From assembly GCA_017477185.1 (NCBI GenBank), contig JAFUXF010000035.1, positions 1 to 64,000 on the forward strand: a DNA stretch of 64,000 nucleotides, written 5' to 3'. Source of the stretch: Alphaproteobacteria bacterium (GTDB taxonomy: Bacteria > Pseudomonadota > Alphaproteobacteria > RF32 > CAG-239). How positions within the stretch are numbered: position 1 is the stretch's first letter; each line of letters begins with the position of its first letter. Both the position numbers and the translations under genes were made by a program. The notes under the pieces are model-generated. The model saw only the letters and a list, made by a program, of their open reading frames with translations, was not told the DNA's origin and made no database searches. Positions 50,839 to 60,097 of this stretch are shown in pieces.

Positions 50839-53800
50839 ATGAAAAAGGTATTTAATAAATCCGAATTAGGTAGTATTATGATTGAAGCTTTGGCCATGCT
50901 TGCCTTGATTGCTTTAGTTACGCCGTTATTATATAAAAAGACCTCTGAGCGTATGCGTGAATTACAAGACATCAACTCTGCCAGTGAGCTTCGCTCCATT
51001 GTCAAAGCCGTAGATGACTATATTTCTTCAAACTATGACACCATGGTTGCCGGCGGCACAATTACCAATTCTTGCAAAAAAAATTCTCAAAGTTATGCCG
51101 GCTTAAAGGGAGCAAACAAAAGAGTTGAAGTGCCTATTGGGCATTTTTGTGAGTTTTTACCTTACGGTATCTTAAAAGATGATGGTGAAGCCAGACAGTC
51201 TAAATTGTTTAGTAATTACAAGATTGTTCTTAAACTGCAAGGCAATGCCGTAGAAGGCGGTAATAATGTTATCACGGCATTTGTTGTCACAGATCCGACT
51301 ATTGATATGCCTCAACTTCGCTCTTCAAGTATTGCGTCGATGATTGGAGGTAATGGTGGCTATGTCACAAGTAATACCGGTAATAGCGGCACCACCGCCT
51401 CTCAAGGTGTCATAAGTGGTAACCTTGGATTATGGGGAATTGCCAATACATCTTCTGAACTGGGAATTAACGTTAAAAAAGGAGCTGTGGTTGCCGCTTC
51501 AATTCAAGGGATATCTTCCCAAAATGCCAATATTGATATTGATGATGTTTTATACCGCAGAAAACGCGATGACAAAGACCTAAACACCATGTTTACAACC
51601 TTGTTCATGGGGTCAGCAACAGCAGATAGCTTTGGACAGGAAATACAAAATATCGGACGATTGGTCTTAGGTCAGCGTTCAGCTACTGGAAATGATAGAT
51701 TATACCTCAAATCAGGAAACATTCGTGTCGGCGGCGACGGTAACATCCAAATTGATGGAACCGGAAATGTCTCCCTCAAAACTGGTAATTTTCAAACAGA
51801 AGACGGTAAGATTTACACCAAAAAAGGAGATATCCAAACCGATAAAGGCAATTTAAAAGCAAACAGCGGGGCTTTGTTAATTACCAACAGCGCAGATACC
51901 GCTATCAGTGTTAACAGCAATGTTTTTACCGTTGCTAAAGATGGTGTAACAAAAGCACTAAACTTCCAAACCAATCATGGAGAAGTTACCATAAATGTAA
52001 GTAATAAAACAACTATCAATCAACCGGTTCTGATAAAATCAACAGGTGGAACATGTACATATGCGAATAAAGCAGGATGCGCCTTAACTGTTGAAGGCGG
52101 AGAGTATGTTAATGGTAACCTGATTGTTGAAGGAACATTTGACGCCAATAAACTTCATGCCAGAACACAATTAACAGTGGGAGGAACAGATCCGGACAAA
52201 GGTCCTGCTTTGACTGTTGATTACGCAGCAAATGCTTCTAAACTAAACTTTGGCAGTGACTTATTTAAAATAACACAAACAGGAAATAAAACAGGTTCCC
52301 TAGATTTTGCGGCCTCACTCATAGCCGCAGACAAAACTTCTGCAACAGCAGGAAATTTTAAAGTAACTGTCCCAAATGCAAGTGGTAATGAAATCGGATT
52401 ACGCACGGGAACATCCAATTTAATTTTAACTCAAAACATCGGCCAACTCGCCGGCAATTCTTCTAATTATCTTAAAATTGAAGGGGCATCAAATAAAACC
52501 TCTCTTATCAGCCCAAATATCAATTTTAATACAGATGCCTTTAAGCTCGCCGGAACAAATGATACCATAGATACTTTGGTTAACACTGTAACCATTAAAC
52601 CAAAAGGTAAAGATGGATACTTCAGAGTAAACACCACAGGAACCTACGGATCCATGTATGCTGATGCCATAAATGCTTATTTTACGGGTAAGGCAAATAA
52701 CAATCGAAGTCACATTTATCAAAAAAACAGTGAATACCATATGCAAAATGAGAATGGGGCAGATGTCTTAAAATTAACACGTTCAGCTGATAGTAATGCA
52801 TACGCAGATATCTACGCCAAAAAAGTCTTGTATAAAAACAATGACAACTCAACAAAAATCCTTGAAATAGATTTAAAAAATACAACACCATCTAACACGA
52901 ATGTTACTCGTGATGACACCAATTATCCCGTCTACATTCGTAAAGGTGTTATAGAATTAACAGATAGTGTTAGCGATGCTTATGCGATTGCCAATACAAA
53001 CAAAAACGTTTACAATTACGTCAAGGCCGATAGATTTGTATCTAATAAAAAGACAGTTGACGGAGATTTGCGAAAAACAGACGGATCAGCATTAGGAGCA
53101 ACCAACTATGTTGTTAATCCGGCATATACTTCTGTGATGCGCGATATCAAGCTGACCAGCCGTGGCGGTGCCCGCCTAAGCGATATTTTACCTGACTTCA
53201 TCAATAAAGGTATTTATGTTGTTGATAATACTTATCCCGCAAAAGGAGAAACCTCTTGTAGCGGCACAGGTATTTCTTTAAGTGCCTATAAAGCCAAAGG
53301 GTTATCCAGCGGCAAGGGCTACAAAGATCTAGGAAACATCGGTACTTGCACAAGTTCGACACAAGAAGTCAGTCCATGGCTTGGCTTTGTACCTCGCCCG
53401 ATTTGTCCTCCGGGATATATGGGTGTGATTACCCTGACCCCAACAAGCTTTGCTATGGCACAGGCCGGTTTTGCAGCCCATCGTTCAGAATGGAACAGAG
53501 GCAATTCTCGTTCTTCTACAACGGACCTTTATACCATCAACAACTCCATTCGTAGTCCACTAGACTACACTTCTGAAGCCTCTGCAGATGATGCGCCCAT
53601 TCCATTTTACAGTCAAAAAAATACCTGGCTGAAAAGTGATGCCGTCCCTTATCCTGCAGACTGCAACAATAATGCCAGCTGTAAAGGATGGGATTTAAGC
53701 ATGGGCTTTATTTATCCGTACCAATGGTACAAACAATATATTTGGGAAGCCCTAAACACAAGCGGAAACTATAATAATCAAGACCTCACAAACGCACAAT

Positions 53801-54069
53801 TAGCCGTTTTTGATACTCAAGGACCAAATCTTGATGAAACCATTATTTGGAATCTATTTCCTGTTTATGCCGGAAGTTTAGAAGGCTATGCCACGGTTTA
53901 CTGCTATTTTCAACGAAATCCCAAAAGCTTCAGTTGGAACAGTAGTACCGTAGATACCGGCTACGACCAAATCGAAAATTACAAAGATGCCACCAATTTA
54001 CCAAGTGCTTCTAAAACAAATAGTAATACCCTAAACGCTATTGGATCTGAAGATTTAGGACACTGGTAA
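50839..54069 (+). CDS. Giant PilV-like prepilin adhesin, 1076 aa
   Basis: N-terminal type IV prepilin signal: SELG followed by SIMIEALAMLALIALVTPLL, with the conserved Glu at +5 of the predicted cleavage after Gly. The helix that follows (ERMRELQDINSASELRSIVKAVDDY) resembles PilV pilus-tip adhesins. Residues 190-700 are a long beta-rich array with repeats such as SGNIRVGGDGNIQIDG, GNVSLKTGNFQTEDGKIYTKKGD and KGNLKANSG, similar to phage tail-fibre or beta-helix stalks. The C-terminal 350 residues hold a Cys-bearing domain (CPPGYMGVITLTP, CNNNASCKGW) that could bind a receptor. Probably surface-exposed. No shufflon repeats are seen. Confidence 0.7.
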   Translation: MKKVFNKSELGSIMIEALAMLALIALVTPLLYKKTSERMRELQDINSASELRSIVKAVDDYISSNYDTMVAGGTITNSCKKNSQSYAGLKGANKRVEVPIGHFCEFLPYGILKDDGEARQSKLFSNYKIVLKLQGNAVEGGNNVITAFVVTDPTIDMPQLRSSSIASMIGGNGGYVTSNTGNSGTTASQGVISGNLGLWGIANTSSELGINVKKGAVVAASIQGISSQNANIDIDDVLYRRKRDDKDLNTMFTTLFMGSATADSFGQEIQNIGRLVLGQRSATGNDRLYLKSGNIRVGGDGNIQIDGTGNVSLKTGNFQTEDGKIYTKKGDIQTDKGNLKANSGALLITNSADTAISVNSNVFTVAKDGVTKALNFQTNHGEVTINVSNKTTINQPVLIKSTGGTCTYANKAGCALTVEGGEYVNGNLIVEGTFDANKLHARTQLTVGGTDPDKGPALTVDYAANASKLNFGSDLFKITQTGNKTGSLDFAASLIAADKTSATAGNFKVTVPNASGNEIGLRTGTSNLILTQNIGQLAGNSSNYLKIEGASNKTSLISPNINFNTDAFKLAGTNDTIDTLVNTVTIKPKGKDGYFRVNTTGTYGSMYADAINAYFTGKANNNRSHIYQKNSEYHMQNENGADVLKLTRSADSNAYADIYAKKVLYKNNDNSTKILEIDLKNTTPSNTNVTRDDTNYPVYIRKGVIELTDSVSDAYAIANTNKNVYNYVKADRFVSNKKTVDGDLRKTDGSALGATNYVVNPAYTSVMRDIKLTSRGGARLSDILPDFINKGIYVVDNTYPAKGETSCSGTGISLSAYKAKGLSSGKGYKDLGNIGTCTSSTQEVSPWLGFVPRPICPPGYMGVITLTPTSFAMAQAGFAAHRSEWNRGNSRSSTTDLYTINNSIRSPLDYTSEASADDAPIPFYSQKNTWLKSDAVPYPADCNNNASCKGWDLSMGFIYPYQWYKQYIWEALNTSGNYNNQDLTNAQLAVFDTQGPNLDETIIWNLFPVYAGSLEGYATVYCYFQRNPKSFSWNSSTVDTGYDQIENYKDATNLPSASKTNSNTLNAIGSEDLGHW

Positions 54070-54146
54070 TTTTTTTCCATCCCGATTTCTTCTTCCACAT
54101 AAACCTCTGACATCATCAAGGAAAATATAAACACAAAAAGAAAATA

Positions 54147-54175
54147 TTGACAAAATTTTATGAAAAATATATAGT
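54147..54175 (+). promoter_or_regulatory. Promoter of 170-aa membrane protein gene
   Basis: TTGACA (54147-54152), 17-base spacer, TATAGT (54170-54175), about 30 bases before the start codon. Confidence 0.6.
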
Positions 54176-54204
54176 AACTGACGATAACCAATTTTTTTTA
54201 TATT

Positions 54205-54717
54205 ATGATAGATTTGATTTATACCCTGCTCACATTGGCAGGCGGAATACTCTTAGGCTCAGCCGGAGTATTCATCTCAAACAAAAAAACTGACACTGCC
54301 ACCCAAACGGTATTGTGGTGTCTTTTGATGTTACCGTTATTTTTCGGTAGCGTGGCTCTTGGCGTATGGTGCGAAAACCAAGCGCATCCGCACTCATTAC
54401 TCCCCATTCTCTCACAGCTGATGGTTGCCGCCATCTGGTTGTATGGCGTTATTTTAGGGATAGCAATCTTCAAGATAAAAGGATTAAAAAAAGCACTTGA
54501 AGATCCCTTAAAAAAAGAATGGATTACAGCAGCTTGCTCAAATTTATTCCTATTCCTTCCGGTAGTTTTATGGGTAATTTTCTTACTCAGCCCATGGGAT
54601 AGTTATACTTCTTTGGCAATCGCTATTGGCATCAGTGCCATTATCATGACACTCTTGTGGATTTTCTTCCACTTTGCACGGCTACTCAAGTATGGTTTCC
54701 GCAAACCTGCCGTTTAA
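54205..54717 (+). CDS. Multipass membrane protein, 170 aa
   Basis: Four or five hydrophobic helices (about 3-25, 38-56, 68-88, 108-128, 133-155) and few polar residues. No family recognised. It has its own promoter and a strong terminator, so it is a single-gene unit between the adhesin gene and rplL. Confidence 0.75.
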   Translation: MIDLIYTLLTLAGGILLGSAGVFISNKKTDTATQTVLWCLLMLPLFFGSVALGVWCENQAHPHSLLPILSQLMVAAIWLYGVILGIAIFKIKGLKKALEDPLKKEWITAACSNLFLFLPVVLWVIFLLSPWDSYTSLAIAIGISAIIMTLLWIFFHFARLLKYGFRKPAV

Positions 54718-54725
54718 TCCATAAA

Positions 54726-54750
54726 AAATCCTCGCTTTGCGGGGATTTTT
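54726..54750 (+). terminator. Intrinsic terminator after 170-aa gene
   Basis: AATCCTCGC pairs with GCGGGGATT across a TTT loop, followed by T residues. The next 240 bases up to the rplL terminator hold nothing I recognise. Confidence 0.9.
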
Positions 54751-54993
54751 TATGGATTTTTCATTGACACTAACAAGAGAAAATCTTATACATCAAGGTA
54801 ATAAACTTATTATTCATTAAAAATTATTACTATATGAAACCTATTATTTTTTATCTTAAACGTTGTGGAAAAATTCTCATCTTTCCCTTTGCTTACCTTG
54901 GAAAAAAATTTACCAACTGTAAAGAGCGATACTCTGATTGGGTTTTGAGCAAGTAAAATAAACATCCACAACCAAGTTGCGAAGCGAAGCAAC

Positions 54994-55026
54994 AAAAAAA
55001 TCCCTATCTTTTGACAGGGATTTTTT
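54994..55026 (-). terminator. Intrinsic terminator after rplL
   Basis: AAATCCCT pairs with AGGGATTT, followed by a T run on the minus strand, about 20 bases after the rplL stop. It confirms that the rplJL transcript ends here and does not continue into rpoB. Confidence 0.9.
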
Positions 55027-55047
55027 CTTATCTTCATTAAAGTAAAA

Positions 55048-55419
55048 TTACTTCAATTCAACTTTAGCACCGGCAGCTTCCAACTTAGCTTTGATTTCTT
55101 CAGCTTCAGCCTTAGGAGCACCTTCTTTAACAGTCTTAGGAGCACCATCAACAAGGTCTTTAGCTTCTTTCAAACCTAATTGTGTAATAGCGCGAATTTC
55201 TTTAATAACATTAATCTTATTAGCGCCAGCTTCAGCTAAGATAACATCAAATTCATCTTTCTCTTCAGCGGCAGCACCACCGGCAGCACCACCGGCAGCA
55301 ACAGCAACAGCAGCAGCGGCAGAAACGCCCCACTTCTCTTCTAACATTTTAGACAAGTCAGCAGCTTCCATAACGGTCAAAGCTGACAATTCATCAACTA
55401 ATTTGGCTAAATCGGCCAT
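55048..55419 (-). CDS. rplL: 50S ribosomal protein L7/L12
   Basis: Ribosome-stalk protein that recruits translation GTPases. The 123 residues comprise an N-terminal dimerisation helix pair, an Ala/Gly-rich hinge ([26 protein letters not shown], given in part) and the C-terminal factor-binding domain ([28 protein letters not shown]). It follows rplJ with a 181-base gap. Confidence 0.98.
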   Translation of the reverse strand: MADLAKLVDELSALTVMEAADLSKMLEEKWGVSAAAAVAVAAGGAAGGAAAEEKDEFDVILAEAGANKINVIKEIRAITQLGLKEAKDLVDGAPKTVKEGAPKAEAEEIKAKLEAAGAKVELK

Positions 55420-55600
55420 ATTTTTTCTCCAATATAAAATAAATTAAACTTATTAACTAAAAACTCTTTGGTTCTTTGAATTCACTAAAAACATTTTTTT
55501 GTTTTAGAAGAGATAATACGTCGGATATTTTGAGCGTGGTGTACAAAAAATAGTACATAAGCGAAAAATATCCAAGTAGAATCCTTATAAAACAGAAAAA

Positions 55601-56089
55601 CTAAGCAGCAGCTTGCTCTTTTTCCGAATAAGCCTTGGTAACACGAGCTAATTGAGCACCTGGGGCCTGTAACAAACCAATAATTTTGGCGCGCAACTCG
55701 TCCATAGACGGGATAGTTGCCAAACGTTTGATTTCATCAACAGAGAGAACACCTGTTCCCATAGCGCCACCAACAACGATTAACTTTTCGTTCTCTTTGG
55801 CAAATTCAACACAAGCCTTACAAGCAGAAACCGGATCATTGGCGAACGCAATCGCGGTCGGACCTTTGAACAAATCGGTAATAGCTTCAAACTTTGTGCC
55901 TTTAAGAGCTAAACGAGTAATCCGGTTTTTAGTAACTCTAAAACCTGCTCCTGCTTTTCTGATTTTGTCTCTTAACTCAGAAACCTCAGCCACTGTCAAT
56001 CCCTTATAATGAGAAACGACAACGATTTCAGCCTCAGAGAACAAACCATTCAGTTCATTGAGCAAGTCTGATTTTTCATTACGGTTCAC
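55601..56089 (-). CDS. rplJ: 50S ribosomal protein L10
   Basis: Base of the L7/L12 stalk on 23S rRNA. The 162 residues show the usual N-terminal rRNA-binding domain (VVVSHYKGLTVAEVSELRDKIRKAG, KNRITRLALKGT) and a C-terminal helix that holds L12 dimers. Expression is expected to be autoregulated through the leader at 56100-56308. Confidence 0.98.
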   Translation of the reverse strand: MNRNEKSDLLNELNGLFSEAEIVVVSHYKGLTVAEVSELRDKIRKAGAGFRVTKNRITRLALKGTKFEAITDLFKGPTAIAFANDPVSACKACVEFAKENEKLIVVGGAMGTGVLSVDEIKRLATIPSMDELRAKIIGLLQAPGAQLARVTKAYSEKEQAAA

Positions 56090-56099
56090 TAGTTGTCTC

Positions 56100-56308
56100 C
56101 AATTATAGACATTATTGCTAATGTCTGTTTTTACTCACACCATAGCTTTAGAGCATAAAAATGCTTGTCGAGTTATGGAACTCAATCTGTCCGAGGAGAA
56201 AAATATATAAGGAAAATGTATTTACTCTCGTCTATGCAGGAGATTAAGGCATTTGCCACCTGCAGTCTTGGACAGGGTAAACGACCCATTGGTCATTTAT
56301 TGACTCGC
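56100..56308 (-). promoter_or_regulatory. Ribosomal L10 leader
   Basis: Minus-strand leader of rplJ. It contains the L10-leader core CTGCAGGTGGC and TTAATCTCCTGCA followed by AGACG, the binding site of the L10(L12)4 complex that represses translation in many bacteria. The order and spacing fit the known motif. Confidence 0.85.
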
Positions 56309-56337
56309 TTAATAATACATCTCTTCCCTCTTGTCAA
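56309..56337 (-). promoter_or_regulatory. rplJL promoter
   Basis: Minus-strand TTGACA (56332-56337), 17-base spacer, TATTAA (56309-56314). It lies between the XRE-like gene of element copy 3 and the L10 leader. Confidence 0.75.
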
Positions 56338-56368
56338 GAGCTTTTTACAACTAAAAAACTCTTCAAAA

Positions 56369-56590
56369 TCATTCCTTAATCGGAACAATATCTATTTTAT
56401 AACGATAATATTTTAACAACTCACAGTAATGCCGCCAATATCCTTTTTGCCCACACTCTATATTATCTATAATATCATAAGGAATATTTGTTTCCTTAGA
56501 AACTTGCTTGATTGTTTTTTGCTTTTGGATTCTTAACAATCCTAACTTCGGACCGATAAGCTGTTTAATTTTCCGACCATTATTTTTCAT
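56369..56590 (-). CDS. Small XRE-like helix-turn-helix protein (element copy 3)
   Basis: A 73-residue protein almost identical to that at 5983-6201; only the last codons differ (ending in PIKE). Same HTH layout, same SD AAGGAG and same distance from the upstream RNA terminator. A hairpin with imperfect AAGAG/CTCTT arms (about 56337-56364) follows the stop, just before the rplJ promoter. Confidence 0.8.
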   Translation of the reverse strand: MKNNGRKIKQLIGPKLGLLRIQKQKTIKQVSKETNIPYDIIDNIECGQKGYWRHYCELLKYYRYKIDIVPIKE

Positions 56591-56624
56591 ATTTACTAAA
56601 CTCCTTATTTTGTTAATTTAAAAC

Positions 56625-56775
56625 AAAACTCGCCCCGAAAAAAACGAAGCGAGGGAGTTAGCAACTGTTCAGTACAGTCTGTTGTATTCAATATATTCCA
56701 ACAGCTCCCTCATAACAAAGGAGTCTTTTTACTGAAAGGAGTTGCTACACTCCGCAAACGAAACACCCGTTTGCA
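56625..56775 (-). ncRNA. Structured RNA of ~150 nt upstream of XRE-like gene (copy 3)
   Basis: Same plan as copies 1 and 2. P1 pairs 56659-56666 with 56740-56747 (same bases as copy 2). P2 pairs 56668-56674 with 56730-56736 (TTCAGTA/TACTGAA), where copy 2 has CCGAA/TTCGG: a double-sided change that preserves pairing. The P3 loop GAATATATTGAATA is unchanged. The terminator hairpin spans 56629-56653. Confidence 0.78.
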
Positions 56776-56781
56776 AATACA

Positions 56782-56809
56782 ATAATAAATAAGAATATAA
56801 AAAATGCAA
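56782..56809 (-). promoter_or_regulatory. Promoter of structured RNA, copy 3
   Basis: TTGCAT (56804-56809) and TATTAT (56782-56787) on the minus strand, 16-base spacer identical to copy 2. Confidence 0.72.
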
Positions 56810-56810
56810 C

Positions 56811-56840
56811 AAAAAAGGAGGTTATAAAAATAACCTCCTT
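56811..56840 (-). terminator. Intrinsic terminator after ppdK
   Basis: Eleven-pair stem (56815-56825 with 56830-56840) with a T run on the minus strand; identical to that after rpoC. Confidence 0.85.
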
Positions 56841-56867
56841 TTCTTACTTCATACCATAGAATGTGAT

Positions 56868-56958
56868 AAACCTTTGTGCTGCGTAGCAACTTTTTGACGA
56901 CATGTACAACTAGCTACATTAGGAAAAAAGTTGCAAGCATGACAATGGTTTTGCACAA
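56868..56958 (-). ncRNA. Hairpin RNA in ppdK 3' region (element copy 3)
   Basis: Ten-pair inner stem (56886-56895 with 56925-56934) and five-pair outer stem (56868-56872 with 56947-56951), nearly identical to copy 2. It begins within a few bases of the ppdK stop codon, so it is the ppdK 3'-UTR. Confidence 0.55.
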
Positions 56959-56962
56959 TCAA

Positions 56963-59659
56963 TTAAGCGGATTTTTTGCAGCAACAAAAATCGTTGCTAT
57001 CTTCCACCTTATCATTCTTGTGACGAACAGCAGCTTGTGCAGCAGCCAAACGTGCAACAGGAACACGGAACGGAGAGCATGATACATAGTTCATACCGCA
57101 AGTCTGGAAGAAGTCGATAGATGCCGGATCACCACCATGTTCACCGCATACGCCCAACCAGATTTTCGGGTTAGAAGAACGTGCCTTGTGGCAAGCCATC
57201 TTAACCAACATACCGACACCTTCAACATCAATAGATGCGAACGGATCAGCAACATAAACACCGCGAGCGCGATATTCATCTAAGATAGCACCGGTATCAT
57301 CACGGCTCATACCCAAAGTTGTTTGCGTCAAGTCGTTTGTACCAAAGCCGAAGAACTCAGCAGATTGAGCCAACTCATCAGCTTTGAGAGCTGCACGCGG
57401 CAATTCAATCATTGAACCGACTTGGTAAACAATCTTCTTACCTTTTTCTGAGAAGACTTTCTCGGCTGTTGTATCGATAATGTTCTTAACGATATCCAAC
57501 TCTTTCTTAGAACCTGTTAACGGAACTTCGATTTCAGGAACAACTTTGATTCCTGCATCTGCACATTCCATAGCAGCTTCAATAATAGCACGAGTTTGCA
57601 TTTCGCAGATTTCAGGATAAGTAATCGGCAAACGGCAACCACGGTGACCTAACATCGGGTTAGCTTCATGTAAAGCATTAGAACGTTGTTTAACTTGTTC
57701 CAAAGTCATACCCATTTTGTTTGCCAAATCTTGCATTTCTGCATCTGTGTGAGGCAAAAATTCATGAAGCGGCGGATCCAACAAACGGATAACAACAGGA
57801 AAACCGTTCATAATTTTGAACAATGCTTTGAAGTCTTCTTTTTGGTAAGGCAACAAGCGAGCCAAAGCGGCACGACGACCTTTCTCGTCCGATGCCAAAA
57901 TCATCGCACGCATATCCGGAATTCTCTCAGCATCAAAGAACATGTGTTCTGTACGAGCCAAACCGATACCTTGAGCACCGAAATCAAGAGCTTGTTGAGC
58001 ATCTTTTGGAGTCTCGGCATTTGCACGAACTTCAATAGTGCGGATTTCATCAACCCACTTCATCAATTTACCGAAGTTACCGGAGTTTGTGTCAGCTTTA
58101 ACGGTCGGAACAGCACCTTCCAAAATCTGACCCTTAGCACCATCTAATGACAACCAGTCACCTTCTTTAATAACAACACCTTTATCTGTTGTCATGGTTT
58201 TGGTTGCATAGTCAATGTGAATTTCGTGAGAACCGGAAACGCAAGGCGTACCCATACCGCGAGCAACAACGGCTGCGTGAGATGTCATACCGCCGCGAGC
58301 CGTAATCACACCTTGAGAAGCGTGCATACCACCGATATCTTCAGGAGATGTCTCGCTACGAATCAAGATAACTTTTTCACCTTTAGCGGCCCATGCTTCA
58401 GCATCTTCAGCGTTAAAGACGGCACGACCAACAGCAGCACCCGGAGATGCCGGCAAACCGGTTGCAATAACAGTTTTCTTAGCTTTCGGGTCTAACATCG
58501 GGTGCAACAATTGGTCTAATTGGTCAGCACCAACACGCATAATAGCTTCTTCTTTATTGAGCAAGCCTTCTTCAACCATTTCGACAGCCATACGAACGGC
58601 AGCTTGAGCTGTACGTTTACCGTTACGGCATTGCAACATCCACAATTTACCATGTTCAATGGTAAATTCCATATCTTGCATATCTTTATAGTGATTTTCG
58701 AGTTTATTACGAACATCAACTAATTCTTTATAAAGGTGAGGCCACAATTCTTCCAAAGAATTACCTTGTCCTTTAGAACCCATCGGTTGCGGAGTACGAA
58801 TACCGGCAACAACGTCTTCACCTTGAGCATTAACCAAGAATTCGCCATAGTAAACATTCTCACCTGTTGCAGGGTCACGAGAGAAGCAAACACCTGTTGC
58901 ACTGTCGTCGCCGGCATTACCGAAGACCATTGTCTGAACGTTAACGGCTGTACCCCAGTCACCCGGAATATTATTCAATTTACGATAAATGATAGCACGC
59001 TCAACCATCCAAGAACCGAATACGGCACCGATACCGGCCCATAATTGATCCCAAGGATCTTGAGGAACAACTTTACCTAATTTAACACCGATTTTCTTAT
59101 ATTCTTCAACCAATGCTTTCAAGTCATCAGCTGTCATATCGGTATCAGATTTATAACCTTTAGATTTTTTCATGTTCTCGAGGGCAGACTCGTATTCATC
59201 CATATTAGCGCCCAAAACAACGTTTGAGAACATTTGTAAGAAACGACGATAAGAGTCGTAAGCAAATCTTTCAGAACCGGAAGCTTTTGCCAAAGCCTTA
59301 ACTGTTTCATCATTCAAACCCAAGTTCAAAACGGTATCCATCATACCCGGCATTGAAACGCGTGCGCCTGAACGAACAGAGAACAACAACGGATTCTCTG
59401 CATCAGCAAATTTCTTACCCATAATTTTTTCAACACCGGCAACGGCTTGACGAACTTGATCTTTCAAGTCAGCAGGATAAGTTTTGTTGTTTGCATAGTA
59501 ATATGTACAAACTTCAGTTGTAACTGTAAATCCCGGAGGAACAGGCAAACCGACTTTATTCATTTCAGCCAAGTTTGCACCCTTACCGCCGAGGAGGTTT
59601 CTCATAGAAGCGTCGCCTTCAGCAGCGCCGTTTCCGAAAGTATATACCCATTTACTCAT
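56963..59659 (-). CDS. ppdK: Pyruvate, phosphate dikinase
   Basis: Interconverts pyruvate + ATP + Pi and PEP + AMP + PPi, used for PPi-linked glycolysis or gluconeogenesis in many anaerobes. The 898 residues contain the N-terminal nucleotide-binding domain (GGKGANLAEM, RSGARVSMPGMMDTVLNLG), the swivelling phosphohistidine domain (GGMTSHAAVVARGMGTPCV) and the C-terminal PEP/pyruvate barrel (EVPLTGSKKELD, GSMIELPRAAL, GTNDLTQTTLGMSRDD, CGEHGGDP). Length is normal. SD AGGAG precedes the ATG. The leader carries two unusual hairpins (59818-59922). Confidence 0.98.
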   Translation of the reverse strand: MSKWVYTFGNGAAEGDASMRNLLGGKGANLAEMNKVGLPVPPGFTVTTEVCTYYYANNKTYPADLKDQVRQAVAGVEKIMGKKFADAENPLLFSVRSGARVSMPGMMDTVLNLGLNDETVKALAKASGSERFAYDSYRRFLQMFSNVVLGANMDEYESALENMKKSKGYKSDTDMTADDLKALVEEYKKIGVKLGKVVPQDPWDQLWAGIGAVFGSWMVERAIIYRKLNNIPGDWGTAVNVQTMVFGNAGDDSATGVCFSRDPATGENVYYGEFLVNAQGEDVVAGIRTPQPMGSKGQGNSLEELWPHLYKELVDVRNKLENHYKDMQDMEFTIEHGKLWMLQCRNGKRTAQAAVRMAVEMVEEGLLNKEEAIMRVGADQLDQLLHPMLDPKAKKTVIATGLPASPGAAVGRAVFNAEDAEAWAAKGEKVILIRSETSPEDIGGMHASQGVITARGGMTSHAAVVARGMGTPCVSGSHEIHIDYATKTMTTDKGVVIKEGDWLSLDGAKGQILEGAVPTVKADTNSGNFGKLMKWVDEIRTIEVRANAETPKDAQQALDFGAQGIGLARTEHMFFDAERIPDMRAMILASDEKGRRAALARLLPYQKEDFKALFKIMNGFPVVIRLLDPPLHEFLPHTDAEMQDLANKMGMTLEQVKQRSNALHEANPMLGHRGCRLPITYPEICEMQTRAIIEAAMECADAGIKVVPEIEVPLTGSKKELDIVKNIIDTTAEKVFSEKGKKIVYQVGSMIELPRAALKADELAQSAEFFGFGTNDLTQTTLGMSRDDTGAILDEYRARGVYVADPFASIDVEGVGMLVKMACHKARSSNPKIWLGVCGEHGGDPASIDFFQTCGMNYVSCSPFRVPVARLAAAQAAVRHKNDKVEDSNDFCCCKKSA

Positions 59660-60097
59660 GGTTAATTAAGCTCCTATCAGCTATTTAATGTTAACATAAA
59701 CGCCTTTTCCGACAGAAAAGACTAATTCGGGCTTCATTCCAACCCACTTTTATTCAAAACAAACGAGGAGCACTTACCTATATTAAGCACCGCAAGCTGT
59801 TCAAAATAAAAAAACTATCAGATTCTGAGAATGTTACCCACCAGAACTGTCTGAAAATCTATATCAGCGAATCAGATTCTTCAAGAAAAAAATCTGCGAC
59901 TCGGGAGTCTTACCCACAGATTCTCTAAAAAATGCTTTTTTTAAGCCAAAAACGCAAAAAAATTCAGCATATTAATAAGCTATTAAGATTCTTATGATAT
60001 AAAAAGCATAGTTTATACAAAAAAAGTGTTGCATTTTCGAAATTTTTGTGCTAAGTTTGACAAAATTTTGAGATTCATACAGCTTTGGAGTGATACT
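59660..60097. other. Divergent intergenic region ppdK / outer-membrane protein
   Basis: About 440 bases. The ppdK side contains the two related hairpins described separately. The rest is A+T-rich. Possible but unproven promoter boxes for the plus-strand gene are TTGCAT near 60029 and TTGACA near 60057. No gene is supported. Confidence 0.5.
59818..59922 (-). promoter_or_regulatory. Tandem terminator-like hairpins in ppdK leader
   Basis: Read on the minus strand, hairpin 1 (59891-59922) has stem AATCTG/CAGATT plus inner GACTC/GAGTC and ends in seven T residues. Hairpin 2 (59818-59854) has stem TCAGA/TCTGA plus TTCTG/CAGAA and ends in TAG and seven T residues. Both contain GTGGGTAA (59910-59917 and 59834-59841). 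They could be attenuators upstream of ppdK. Orientation is inferred from the T runs. Confidence 0.5.
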
